The notes beneath the pieces are model-generated. The model saw only the letters and a list, made by a program, of their open reading frames with translations. It did not search any database and was not told where the DNA came from. DNA of 64,000 nucleotides from Membranipora membranacea. Lineage: Eukaryota; Bryozoa; Gymnolaemata; Cheilostomatida; Membraniporidae. The DNA lies in contig OU612069.1 of NCBI GenBank assembly GCA_914767715.1, positions 7,068,001 to 7,132,000 of the forward strand. The letters run 5' to 3'. Below are positions 21,398 to 33,023 of the stretch, piece by piece. Within the stretch, counting starts at the first letter, position 1, and each line of letters starts with the position of its first letter. Both the position numbers and the translations under genes were made by a program.

Positions 21398-24300
21398 CTA
21401 AATTTGACAAAAAATAAAATTGAATGTGTACCACAGATAGGAAAACAGCTTTGTTCGATATGTTAGGAAACTGTATCCTTGTTCGGCTTGGAACATCATG
21501 CAGATATGATTAATCATATTTCGATAAACTTTATAGTTACCAGTATTGTGTTATAAAGGTCAAGGGGTTTCTCTTCTTTTGTGGGAGCTGAGACAACTAC
21601 GAAACATATCATGCTATTAACTCTGATAGGTTTATATATCAATAGCACAAATGGACAACTAGACAGATAATGACGTTTGTACAATCTAAACATAGCAGAT
21701 TCCTCATCGTGGAAGATTTGCCACTATGGAGCCTTCACCATGAGCAATCTACTGGGAAGCTTTGTCAGTATGTGCAGACCTCTCCGTAAATATCAATGGG
21801 CAATCTCTTTGATCTTCATTCATCAATGCATCATTGATGGTATTTGTAGGCAAACAACTTTACGGTTGCCCAGATTTTTAGGGTTCATATGACATAGGTA
21901 CCCTTGGGGTACATAGTGTGTACCTTTGGCCTACATACATATGGCCTACAGTTTAGAATATCACAAGCTAAAGGGTTCACATGAGGTAACCCTAGGGGTG
22001 AACTTGCCTCCATGACAGACATGCTAAACACAAAATTTGATATTTATCATCACCTAAAGCTACACCTTTTTTTCGCGTCCTTGTAAATTTTGGAAATATG
22101 TTTCTTGAACTGCAATATGAGGGTTATAACACTCTAAGCAGCATTAGCAGCAAGCATTAGTATGGTGCTGCAAATTTCTTGGGTTCAATGAGACCAGACA
22201 GGTAGGCATCTAATCATCTATATTATATCATCAAAATTCTCTATGGTATTTTGTCCAGGATGTCATAGCAAATTTAGTTAAATGTTATAATGTCATCACT
22301 GACCTGATTAGATTAAATTTCTCTGGTAGTTATTGGAAATTGGACTTTAGGGGACCTTTGTTTTACAGATTATATATAATCCTGTGTTGAAATACCCTGG
22401 GGTATTGAATAAAACAGTTGGCGAGCTCCCTTGACCACCCCCCTTGCAACATTACTTTTCCAATACAGTGCAAAAATTGTGAAATGACATACCGTTATCT
22501 GATACTTTCCGACTCCAAAATGGCGTCATGGTCAAAGCACGACAAAGTGTTGAGCTATAGAGGTTACGTCAGATGTCACCATGTTTCCATACTGAAAATA
22601 AATAATAATGTAGTGAGTCAAATAGTGTGAAATTAGGACACAGAGTCATCATACCTGGATGCATTACGATAGTCTTATTTTCAACATTTTCAATCACAAG
22701 CTGAGGAGGGCTTTGTTTTCAAGCCTTTTATCATTATTAAACTAGATAACTAACAAATCTCTAGAATATTCGCATAGCATTAGGATATAACAACCCTAAT
22801 TGAGTGTGAATTGTCTCGCAGCTAGTACACACAGTGGGTAAAGCACAATGAACAAAAGTTACTCACATCACAACCAAAAAGTGAGTAGACCCCCACGACT
22901 AGTTCAGGATGCGATGATCCACCTGGCAATAACAGTTCTCTGCCCATACAATATTGGAGATCAGACAAATATGCATTGTTTGTATGTTTTTGTTTATGAG
23001 TGATTGTCTTCTCACATGAACAAATGTAAACAATGTATAGTTGTACGTTCACAAATTTTGTGAGGACAGAAAACTGCAAATGTCAGAAAGATATTGTATT
23101 CTAAATCTGTCTATGCTGTCGATTTTGATATGATGACACGACATTAGATTGCTGATGTACATAAATAGTAGCTGACAAGCTAATTTATGTGGTGTTTGTG
23201 TTTGATGGAGTGAACGCAAGAAAGTATTTACACAAACCTGGTGAAATAACTATTACCCAGTGCTGTCTACTCTTCTGCAGGGTTTGTCATTCTTGTGTTA
23301 TTACAATACTTTCCACCGACAGTCAAAACATAAAATGTGTAATCTAAGCATTTTGTTCTAATTATGCGTAAGAGTTGCAATTAAGTAGATTGAAATACCT
23401 GGGATGGGGGGTCTTTGTGGCAAGCTGGGTATCAACATCACCATGAAGGAAGGTAGGACTATGTCATCGTTATTGTTGTTTATTGAGTGATTAGAATATT
23501 GGAAGATGTGTGTGATGCACACTCCAAGCGTTCAATCATAAGGAGGATGCCAGACTAACGATACATTCAAAATTTAATGCACACAATATGAAATTTAGTA
23601 TACCTCTTTATTACCAACGAATATAGAGCTAGTGCTGGCTTAGTAAGAGTATTTTGATCTCTGAGGTCATCCTGTGTCAGTAATATAAGCCACTATTCTT
23701 CAAACAAAATTGAAACATATCACTATTTGTTATTACCTTGACAAAGCAAAAAACCTTTCATATCTCCAAGCCTATCCCCCCCCCCCCCGTCATATAAGAA
23801 ATATTGCAGGATAAGGATATCAGTCTCAACTTATGAGTCTTGAAGAAGACAACTCCGAATATTTTAATAAATTCAAATTTGAGAGGATAGCTCCGTATGT
23901 TGGAATTTGATGAAAATTAACCTTGTTGAAGGAGAGTATATATATATTATATATGATGTGCGGTCTGAGCTCTTAGATCGCTACATATAGACATCTAGCC
24001 TGGGTTTCAGGCCAACAATGGGGCCCTGTCTGTATTATTGGTTGTGTTAGATAGTGCTTCTGTTGTGTTATCCACTCATGTATCACTACTTTACATTTCT
24101 GAATAGACCCATGTGCTTGTATTTCGGTTCCGTTTTTGTTTGGCTGATGGACTTTGGTTTATTGTTGTGTGGAGTTGTCTGTTCTTGTTTGGTTTTGTTT
24201 GTAGATAACTCCAAAATGTTGGGCTGAATTCCAGTCTTTCTACTAGTCTAAGCTTTTAGCTGTCTTCATTGTTAAAGTGGAAATCAACCACAAGTTATGA

Positions 24301-25125
24301 GTTATTCTTAAATGACAAGTTATGTAACTCTTAATTGTATTTTTTCATTTTTCTGTGTGGTATTATATATAAATAATAAAATAAAACTAATAAGAAAAGC
24401 TCACTTCCGTTATAGCTATCCACTCTGTTCTGATTGGTCAGTTGAAAAAAGGCGGGAAAATCTTTGTTTACAATTACTAGCCCACGATTGAGGAAGTAGT
24501 TGTAATTATCTACAATCAGAGCATGATCCTAGAACTCCAGGGTTCCCAAGCTCTTTGCTATCCCATATCTAAGATGCACATTGTATAATTCAGCTTAGGA
24601 ATATTGATTGCATCTGTTAATCCCACACATAATAATTGAAGAGAGAATTGAACAAAGAGCTGAGTGGGAGTTCATTGTATTGATAATTGTTAAACAAACT
24701 AGTCCTAGTTCACTCGTTGTAAAAGCTGGCAGGTTACATTCCCCCTGGTATAAGACAGCTGTTTACTTGGGAGTAATAGACTCCATTGAATGATCAGTCA
24801 TAGTTGGCCTAGCTGATTGATGTATGAGTTGATGTTGTAAATTCTAACTAACCACAGCTGCTAACAAAAAAGGAAAGTAATGATCAAGCTGAGATACAAG
24901 ATTTCCACCAAAAAATTCAATCAACTTTCTCATTGCATAGATTGTTCAAGGAGTTGATCAACTGATTTGTAGCATATATTCTCTTCAGGATTGTTTTCCC
25001 AATCAATGCTGTGCTTCTCTCAGACACAGACTGGGGTTGAGTAGGTAGAGGAGTTCTGCTAGTGGTGTATCATGGACTCCATGAAACAAAAAAACATGTA
25101 ACTTTTTTCTGTAGAACAAACCGAC
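21398..25125. other. Intergenic; no convincing gene
   Basis: Contains short open frames without paired splice sites, a 13-base C run at 23776-23788, a TA microsatellite near 23937-23955, and a G/T-rich stretch at about 24050-24210 that looks like an old 3' UTR. A minus-strand frame at 22.85-22.98 kb ends at a good donor (GTTGTGAT/GTGAGT) but lacks a clear acceptor. Confidence 0.35.
24425..24475 (+). promoter_or_regulatory. Possible CCAAT-box and E2F-like sites upstream of the THAP gene
   Basis: CTGATTGGTCAG (inverted CCAAT) is followed within 20 bases by GGCGGGAAAA, which resembles an E2F site. The pair lies about 0.7 kb before the THAP start codon. Such pairs occur in cell-cycle promoters; in this window it is only a motif match. 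Confidence 0.25.
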
Positions 25126-25380
25126 ATGCCACCACGATGTTTTATATGCCGTGTTGTGCGTAGTCATCAGATTCCCCTCTTCACTTGTCCGGATATGGGT
25201 AGTGACCACACAGCGTGGTCACAAGCGCTGCCTAATTTCCAACATAAATTGAGTACCAAACCGTTGATATGTGGGAGACATTTCCACCACGGTTCGGTTG
25301 TTGCTGTGAGGGCTGGCAGCCACACAAATTTTGCTTTGCTTGCCAAAGCCCTGCCAAGTGAAAGCATAGTTACGGAAGAG
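25126..25380 (+). CDS. THAP-type zinc-finger exon
   Basis: First coding exon, 85 codons, ending in phase 0 at GAAGAG/GTATGT. It has the C-x2-C near the N-terminus and the C-x2-H (ICGRHF) about 40 residues later that define the THAP C2CH finger, which in known proteins binds DNA. The usual AVPTIF-like end is replaced by LLAKALPS. Confidence 0.75.
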
Positions 25381-28300
25381 GTATGTATGTTTCTTGAATT
25401 CCTAACATTATTCATGATCATTACATCTCCAAGTGCTTTAGAACTGAGATGCCTTGAGAATCGAACTGATACCACCAAGAATGTTCTGCTGTAATCCTCG
25501 CTATTTACACTCGAATCTATGGATGCAAACAAAAAAGAACAAGGTGTATGTGCCCATCTTCCAAATCAGAAACGCAATTATGCTCACAGTACGATTTAGC
25601 CCGGTGCGATCTGGGTGGCTCTGGCAGGTGTCTTGATACTAAAAGATATATGGTTATATATTCTCTTCTCAGCCTACAAAACCTCCTGGGTGTATTGTAA
25701 GTAGCTGTGTTATAATGTTCCAATAATGTTATAAGATCTTGAGCTGTGCCTCTACTGGCTTTGTTTGAGCAGGGAGTTTGGGATATAGGTCCCAAACTCC
25801 CTGGTTTGAGTGATACAGATATGTAAATGCCATGCTATCAAATCTTGGGAGTTGTTTTACCTGACCAAAAAGGTAAGCCAACTCCTATGATATCAGTGGC
25901 TGAAGAAGGGAGTTTGGGACAAGGGAATTTGTGGCATAAACCAGTGGCACTGTGATACTTGGTTTTTGTTCTGTAAACTCAGCTTGTTTTTGCTATGTTT
26001 TCCTCCTTGCAAATTTGTTGAGTTTCTTTTCCTCTTAGCAACTCGAGCTGTATGTGTGCTGTATTGGTTCCATATAAAGAAATGAAGATGGGAGGCATGA
26101 AGTTCAAAATTGTATATCAAACAATCAATACTTTATAAAATACATAAACAGAAGCCTTCCCTGTATGCCAAAGAGAAGGCTTTGGTTTTTTAACGCTAAT
26201 TTATGATAATAATTTCCTGAGGTAATTCTTTGTGTAGGATAAAGCAGTATCCTGCGAGTTACTGATGGATCGTGGGGAAGACCATGAGTACTGCGCAGAT
26301 CTACCTCTGCCACCAGTCTTTCCTCCCTCTACTTCAACACCAGCCTCTGTGTCATCTATATCAAACTTGTTGTATGATTCAAGAACCACATTAGACTCCT
26401 GTGAGTTACATTTCACTGAAAAACAAACCTGTGATTTGTTATAAAAGCTAACAACAAAATGTCAATGAATATAGCCTATTGGTTTGTATTGGGAACGGAC
26501 TCGGGTCTATTGAGAAAATGACGGCTCATGCCTATTTAACAATGAATATATCGGTGGTCGGATTACAGTACAATAATAAATATACAGTGTATTTCTATCT
26601 TGATATTGTGAGAATGTAATTTATTCTGTGTTTTTCAGCTTACAAGCCATCTGATGCTGAGAGTGACGAGACGATGAGCAACAAATCTATACCATTAATG
26701 AATGAATTTGGAAACTCCACAGCCTATATTGTTTTCTATGATCAGTTACAGGAGCTGCTCATGCAAAGACGGTGTCCCGTGTGTGTGGGACCTATGGTGG
26801 CCACTCCACGAGAGGTTGGCTCAGCTTTGGTTGTGAGCTACCGCTGCCCCAGCTGTGGTGGCTTTAGTCATTGGGAAAGCCAACCTCGAGTGGGTGGCAG
26901 GTCTGGGAAATTTGCAGGCAACGTGCTGTCTGTTACCTGCATATTTTTGAAGTGAGCAAAATCAACTTAGTGGTTTCTGATCGTACATTCCCAGCCAAAC
27001 TAGATCATAATCTTCACCATACCTGGAATAACAAAAATAATACAAATTACTTATTGTTTAGTTTCAGCTCTTCATCTCTGAATTATTGTCCTGTTCTTGG
27101 TACCATGTATAGCAAAATCATCATACATCATATATCAAAACTTTATTATCATGATATTTCAGTGGCAGTACATATGGGGTTACAAACAGCTTTATGAAAT
27201 GCTTTGGCATCGCCAACATCAGTAGTGAGACTTTCTACAGGTTCCAAAGTCAATTCGTGATTCCTTCAATTAACAGACTATATGAGGAGCAGGAGCAGGC
27301 TATACTGAGTGATATGAAGAGAAGAGGTAAACATTATTTGTTTTTTTAAGGAGTGAGGTGCTGTGCTATCATTTTTACTAATTTATATATGATCATGATG
27401 ATAATAGCCATGTTGTCGTTTCAGATAAGCCGGTGATTCTGACAGGAGATGGCAGATTCGACTCACCAGGGCATTCTGCCAGATACTGCCATTATCTGCT
27501 AATTGACTATGTAAGACATTCTACATTGAATATGAAAGTTATGATACAATGTTAGTACATACCCTCATTAACTTGAAAACCTCAGCGTAGTTCGATCACT
27601 GCGAAGAGCAAATGTATTCAGACAACGGCTACGTAGCCTTTTTCTTCATCTACAACAGCATAGATTGATTATGAGAGTTAATTGTATTTTTTTTTTGCAG
27701 GAAACAGGAAAAGTATGTAAATCGGTGGTTGTACAGAGTGCGGTTGTAGGCAGCGCTGTCACGGCGGAAAAAGCTGGCTTCATACAGGGACTAGAGGAAG
27801 TACTTAACGAAGGAATAATCGTGGAGTGCATAGCCACAGATGGCCATACAGGTATTATATTCATTGCTAAATGACAGGCTTTCATAAGTTGTAGGGAGGG
27901 ACCTTTACACACCAGCAATGACTGTTAAAATCAAAATATTTTCCTACAGGAATAGCGAGTTATCTTAAGAAGGAACACAGTCTCATTAATCACCAGCTAG
28001 ATGTGTGGCATGTCGCAAAGAATTTCATCAAGCGTCTGACAAATGAATGTACTACCAATGTAAGTATATTTCCATTTTATTGCCAGCCCTTCTCACCCAG
28101 TTCAGAGTTTTCTCCTCCTTGAACATGTACCTTGACAGGCAGACAACTCCAATTTACCTAAAAATAAAAGTATAATTTCTTTCATCAGGAGAAGAAAAAA
28201 CTACTGCCATGGCTAAAACACATTAAGAATCACCTATGGTACGTGGCATCACATTGTGGTGGGGACATACAGCTGCTGGTTGACATGTTCGACTCGGTCA

Positions 28301-29522
28301 AATTCCATTTGACCAACACTCATGATTTTGAAGGATGCTATGATACAATTGCTCGATGCCTACATGAACCATATGACAAGTAAGTCAACAAATAAGCAAT
28401 AATGCAACTAAGAACATTGAACGTTGCCTCCTACCCCAATTCAATCCAATTCACTGTGTCAATAGTCCTTACCATGGCTAGTCTACTTTGTCAGATGTAG
28501 TAGTCCTCAAGAAGCCATTTTAAATTAAAAATAAAGTAATTATATTACAGGGAGGAGCAACAAGATAGACAATGGTTACATAAGGGCAGCGAAGCACACA
28601 AAGTTCTTGTTAAAAATCTGGAGAGAGATGGCTTCACCAAATCTTTAAGAAAGCTGGAGAGATCAATCCATACAGGTAACAAAGCACTAAACAGTACATC
28701 TTCTGTCGGCAGGATATAAATTTGTGATCAAAGGCAAGCAGACAATCCCACAGCTCTATGTGCTTAAATTTGTCAATAACCTGCTTTCTGGCATTTGACT
28801 CTCATACCTAGGAGTTTTAACATTTATGTTACACTTTGTTATATTCTCTACACAGGTTCTCTAGAGAATATAAATAGCGTGACAAACAAATACGCACCTA
28901 AGAGATTGGATTTTGAGCTCCCGTCGTTTCAGGGCAGAGTCAGATTAGCGGTGATGGATCACAATGAGAATGTCGGCAGACCAGTACTTCTAGGTGAGAG
29001 AACAATCCTATGAATTTAAAAGGATTGAAATCAAATAAGACTGCAGTGTATGTGCATGGCATCTGCCACCAAACATCAATAAAAATATGAGTTCAATAAA
29101 AACACACATAGCATTCTTTCTTATTACTTCACTTTAGATGAGAACAATCAGGAAAAGGTGAAAGGATACTGGTCGAAAATGTCGAAAGAGTGGAGGTGTG
29201 CTGCTAAGTATGCAAAGAAGACACAGGAGTTTAGGGACGTCGTAAAAGCAGCAGTACTACAAGCTTCAGTAGCGCCAACTGTCAAAAAAAGACCAGTAGG
29301 TTGAATTCAAAATAATGAATTGTAGCTTTAATATTTAGCCATGAACTTTTATCACAGTTCAACTTGGTGCAGCGCCATCCCTATGGCCTAAAAATACCCA
29401 ATACATAATATGTATTCACAACTTTATTACAGGACACACAGAGCGCACACCCAACTAGAGTACCCAAACCCTCAAACCAGGAGTTGAAGGATCGACACAT
29501 TACTAGGTTGACTAAAAAGTGA
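25126..29522 (+). CDS. THAP-finger transposase-like gene, 13 exons, apparently intact
   Basis: Exons: 25126-25380, 25673-25696, 26238-26400, 26639-26951, 27163-27326, 27425-27510, 27701-27851, 27950-28059, 28189-28379, 28551-28675, 28856-28993, 29138-29295, 29433-29522. Together they give 1,968 bases (655 residues plus stop), and every junction is in phase with GT/AG borders. Residues 1-85 are a THAP zinc finger (MPPRCFIC...ICGRHF). Exon 4 has a Zn-ribbon-like CPVC...CPSC. The transposase-like core shows TGDGRFDSPGHSARY, ATDGHTG and NHQLDVWHVAKNF, as in a widespread THAP-plus-DDE family of animals (Kolobok- or P-like; superfamily uncertain). Asp residues in GDGR and TDGH are kept. A start at the first ATG fits the THAP position. 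The many short introns and the lack of flanking inverted repeats suggest a host gene derived from a transposase. Confidence 0.88.
25770..25803. repeat. 34-bp perfect palindrome flanked by 7-bp direct repeats
   Basis: The arms CAGGGAGTTTGGGA and TCCCAAACTCCCTG (14 bp each) surround a 6-base loop. GTTTGAG is present immediately on both sides (25763-25769 and 25804-25810). It looks like two transposon ends joined head to head with a target duplication. It lies in the second intron of the THAP gene. Confidence 0.6.
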
Positions 29523-29722
29523 AGCCAGCCATCCATCATTCAGGAAACTAAATAGCAACAGCGTCTTTGCCTGTACAGTGCTGCGTTTGTATTGTTGACA
29601 GAAATATATTATAGAGCAGTACTCACCTCATTTTACTTTGTCTGTTGATATAACCAGCAAGTAGATGTATGCACTGTTATTGCATCCCAATAATTGTACT
29701 ACGAACACTCTAGTCTACTTTT

Positions 29723-30940
29723 CTATCCTGTCATCATCACCTACAAACATACAATAGTAGGAAACACAGAGTCAATTGTAGTGAGATGATTTTACAACTA
29801 AATTACATGACACTACATTATAATTTTTGTCATATTACTATATGGTTTCAGACTATACCTAATACTGTTCTTATATAGTTACGTATTCTGTTTATATGAG
29901 ATAAAAAATTAAATAACTTCGGTCTAACTTTGACCGTAGTGTAAATATGTCACAAAATTGTTATTCTGATGCACAATATTGGACAGATAAATGATTCAAA
30001 AAGCTTGTGGACAGAAGAGAGCATTTAACTTCCGATTAAAACTATTGATTTTCAGTTCACTACCCAAACAGCTTCAATGTCAGTACCGATTACACAATCA
30101 TCTTTGTAGTAGTGTGGTGGGAGCTCACAACACTCTCTAGGGCTGGCCAAAACTCAGATGGACCAGAGTTCTGGCTTTACTTGGTGGGGGAAAACTGATA
30201 AATAAATCAAAGAGTTACATGGATTACATCTCCTCAGGATATATAGTGGGGTCTTTCAACTATAATGAACAATGCTTTTCAAAGCAAATTTTCACTATCA
30301 CATTGTAAGAGCCATCTGTGGATGGGTTTGGTTACACTTACATGCATAGTTGCGTTTTGTGGTTAAAGGTATTCTTCTCAATCTTGGAGATCAACAAGCG
30401 CACGTACAACGTCAGCAACGATATGTTGAAATCATCTGTAATTCTCATCCGCACTCTGGTACCGCCTCCTGAGATGTTTTATTACACATAGTGGGATCGC
30501 TATCCTGTCGTCATCACCTACAAACATACAATAGTAAAGCAATGAGTAAATTGCAGTGATAAGATGACATTTTACAACTGAATTACATGGCACTACTATA
30601 TAGTTACGTATTGTTTGAGTTAAGAAATTCTGTTTTTATGAGAAATGAAAATAAATAAATTGAGTCCAACCATGACCGTAGTGTAAATGTGTCACAAAAT
30701 TGTTATTCTGATGCACAATATTGGACAGACAAATGATTCAAAAAGCTTGTGGACAGAAGAGATCATTTAACTTCCGATTTAAACTTTTAATTATCAGTTA
30801 ACTACCCAAACAACTTCCATGTCTGTACCGATTACGATTAAACTATCATCTTTGTAGTAGAGTGGTGGGTCGGATTGTAAGAGCCATCTGTGGATGGTTT
30901 TGGTAACACTTACATGCATGGTTGCATTTTGTGATATTCT
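29723..30940. repeat. Tandem duplication of the 3' flank of the P2X7R-C-type gene
   Basis: The block 29723-30370 recurs as 30500-30940, beginning with CTATCCTGTC and ACCTACAAACATACAATAG. The left copy has about 190 extra bases (near 30120-30305). The pseudogene fragment at 30371-30499 sits between the two flank copies. Confidence 0.7.
30371..30499 (-). pseudogene. Duplicated 3' fragment of the P2X7R-C-type gene
   Basis: On the minus strand the bases match the last 43 or so codons of the gene at 30943-31518 (IPLC..KHLRRRYQSA.ENYR), but a TGA interrupts it after ENYR and the upstream part is absent. It is part of a tandem duplication whose flanks (29723-30370 and 30500-30940) also match. Confidence 0.7.
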
Positions 30941-30942
30941 TC

Positions 30943-31518
30943 TTAATCTTGGAGATCAGCAAGCGCGCATACAGCATCAGTCAAATCTCCAGCAACGCTA
31001 GGTTGAAAGCCTCTGTAATTCTCATTCGCACTCTGGTAACGCCTCCTGAGATGTTTTACTACACATAGTGGGATCGCCCTTCTACAGCCCTTGCCCAGAT
31101 GACCATGGACAAACTCTACATAGTTCTGGTAGCCATGAAAACGATGATTCTCCGGAGTCATCCTTGAGAAAGCTAGCATGTCAGATCTTTTGTGCCAGAA
31201 ATCTCTCTGAGCCTTTCTCCAAGCAAGTTTAATTGAGGAGTCAGTGATTGCATCATGGATCATTTCCAGCTGGAGAATACATTTACTGGTAGAGTTAGGT
31301 TCAATAAGCTTTATGCCTCTTGAGCAATAGTGCACAATAGTAGCAGCATGATGAGGTAAGGATGTTTCTGATGAAGCAGCATAATTTCTATTATTATTAT
31401 CCATCGGCTCGAGATCAGAGCAGTCACTATCTGCATAAAATTCTTCTTCTTGAGCCCTATCACCATCCAAAGAGCGTTTCCTTCTTGGCTCAAAGGCATA
31501 TGGTACTGGTTCAGACAT
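30943..31518 (-). CDS. P2X7R C-terminal-domain protein, single exon
   Basis: The open frame extends further upstream, but ATG 31516-31518 is preferred because MSEPVPYAFEP matches the PY-x-FEP start typical of this family, giving 191 residues. The N-terminal third is acidic and low complexity. The second half holds the recognisable block WHKRSDMLAFSRMTPENHRF, GYQNYVEFVHGHLG and IPLCVVKHLRRRY, as in the intracellular Cys/Zn-binding domain of P2X7 receptors and the many stand-alone copies found in fish, cnidarians and sponges. No membrane segments are present, so it is not a channel. Function of such stand-alone proteins is unknown. Its 3' end has been duplicated next door. Confidence 0.75.
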   Translation of the reverse strand: MSEPVPYAFEPRRKRSLDGDRAQEEEFYADSDCSDLEPMDNNNRNYAASSETSLPHHAATIVHYCSRGIKLIEPNSTSKCILQLEMIHDAITDSSIKLAWRKAQRDFWHKRSDMLAFSRMTPENHRFHGYQNYVEFVHGHLGKGCRRAIPLCVVKHLRRRYQSANENYRGFQPSVAGDLTDAVCALADLQD

Positions 31519-31986
31519 CTTGTATCGAAGTTGGAGCAGTAGAGTAGTTGAAATAGTCAATGATTTATGGAGCAATACAAAAGCAGTTTCCACATGGACG
31601 ATGGCTGATTTGAAAGGGAAGTGTATAATCTCAAAAAAACTGATTTTTAGATTTTCATGTTTTCTTTTTTGATAAATAATCACCTTGAAGTTTAGATAAA
31701 TATAAATGTGTGAGAAAATATAAATAATAATAACCCTGAAGAGATCTAAGTGAAATAATTAAGAACTCTATTAGTTTTTATTTGAGAGTCTTTGGGAGTT
31801 GTAGCTAATCTAGGTTTTTCTGTTTGTTTACTTCCCTTGGGGGCAGGTGTGATTTAGCCCCCCCATCAGTGATTAGAGTGGTGATTCAGGGTGCATATAG
31901 TGGCTAGTTCACTACATATGTGTATAGAAGATCCTCAATGAGTTTCATTGACAAGAGAATTGTTGTTGAGTTCTACTTTAAATATG

Positions 31987-32054
31987 CTATTGTGCAACAC
32001 TGAGACCATGAAGGTCTCTATTGTGCAACACTGAGACCATGAAGGTCTCTATTG
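31987..32054 (+). repeat. 31-bp direct repeat, 2.2 copies
   Basis: CTATTGTGCAACACTGAGAC and its following 11 bases repeat exactly at 31987 and 32018, with a partial third copy at 32049. Noncoding. Confidence 0.85.
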
Positions 32055-32202
32055 AATAATTTAAAGTTATTTGGAACTCATGCATACAATCTAACTATAT
32101 GATGAAATTACTTACAACTCTTGCTAGAAACATACAAACAAAATTCACTTTAGGAAATTTACAGTAATATCTCATGATTCTGCAAGTATCATTATTCGAG
32201 AC

Positions 32203-32590
32203 ATCTGTGGTGTTAGAGTCTATTTAGTATGACTACCTAACATGTACTTGCCCCTTATTTGTAAAATTGAACTTGGGTTGTCACACCAAATTTCTTGTCA
32301 TGATATTTGTTCTGGGCTACAAGGCTTCTTGATTAATTTACACGAGATGTGAGAGATTACTTATAGTATCACAGGATCACAGGTTTTATTCTAATCCATG
32401 AAGGATCCGTGAAATTGGAATTGAAAAATGGTGCAATTAATGTGGTGCATAAAGATGTGCCTCGTTCAATAAAAATGCTGTCAATAATGTGTGGTGTTAG
32501 AGTCAATTTAGTATGACTTCCTAGCATGTACTTGCCCCCAATTTGTAAAATTGCACTTGGGTTGTCACACCAAATTTCTTGTCATGGTAC
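32203..32590 (+). repeat. Direct repeat pair of about 100 bp, 285 bp apart
   Basis: The segment from GGTGTTAGAGTC to TTTCTTGTCATG at 32207-32303 recurs at 32492-32588 with a handful of substitutions. No coding content in 31519-33023 apart from this and the 31-bp repeat. Confidence 0.75.
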
Positions 32591-33023
32591 TCATGCTAAA
32601 TGAATTACTTCACTCTTCATGGATCAGAGATATACATGCGATAGTATACCAATTAATCCTTGTGCTCAACATCATTACTTTAACAGAATCTGACCTGACT
32701 GACAATGTAAGACTATAGACTGGACAGCACAGCAAAAGTGAGGCATTTAGTTGTTGGTGACTTTACGACATGTGTTCTGCCAAGGTTTGTTTCTATGTGT
32801 AAGATTCTTTCAACGGCAATGATCATTTACAGTTTAATTATTTTGGTTATTTGTCTGTATATAGATCACAGAGTTGAGACTGAATAAATACAACCAGATA
32901 GAAATTTTTGCACGTCAACTTTGCACCCAGGCTCCACATCGCAATTTCCGGAGATGTAAAATTTCACATATGAATGAAATTAGATATTCAACTGGCAGCT
33001 ACTGATATTTATAAATTTTGCAG

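Noticed and set aside
25823-25860. Extra THAP-gene exon between 25696 and 26238 (ICKCHAIKSWELFYLTKK)
   Set aside because: It would keep phase 0-0 and has a GTAAGC donor, but it is not needed, as the flanking exons already join in phase and it adds no recognisable domain.
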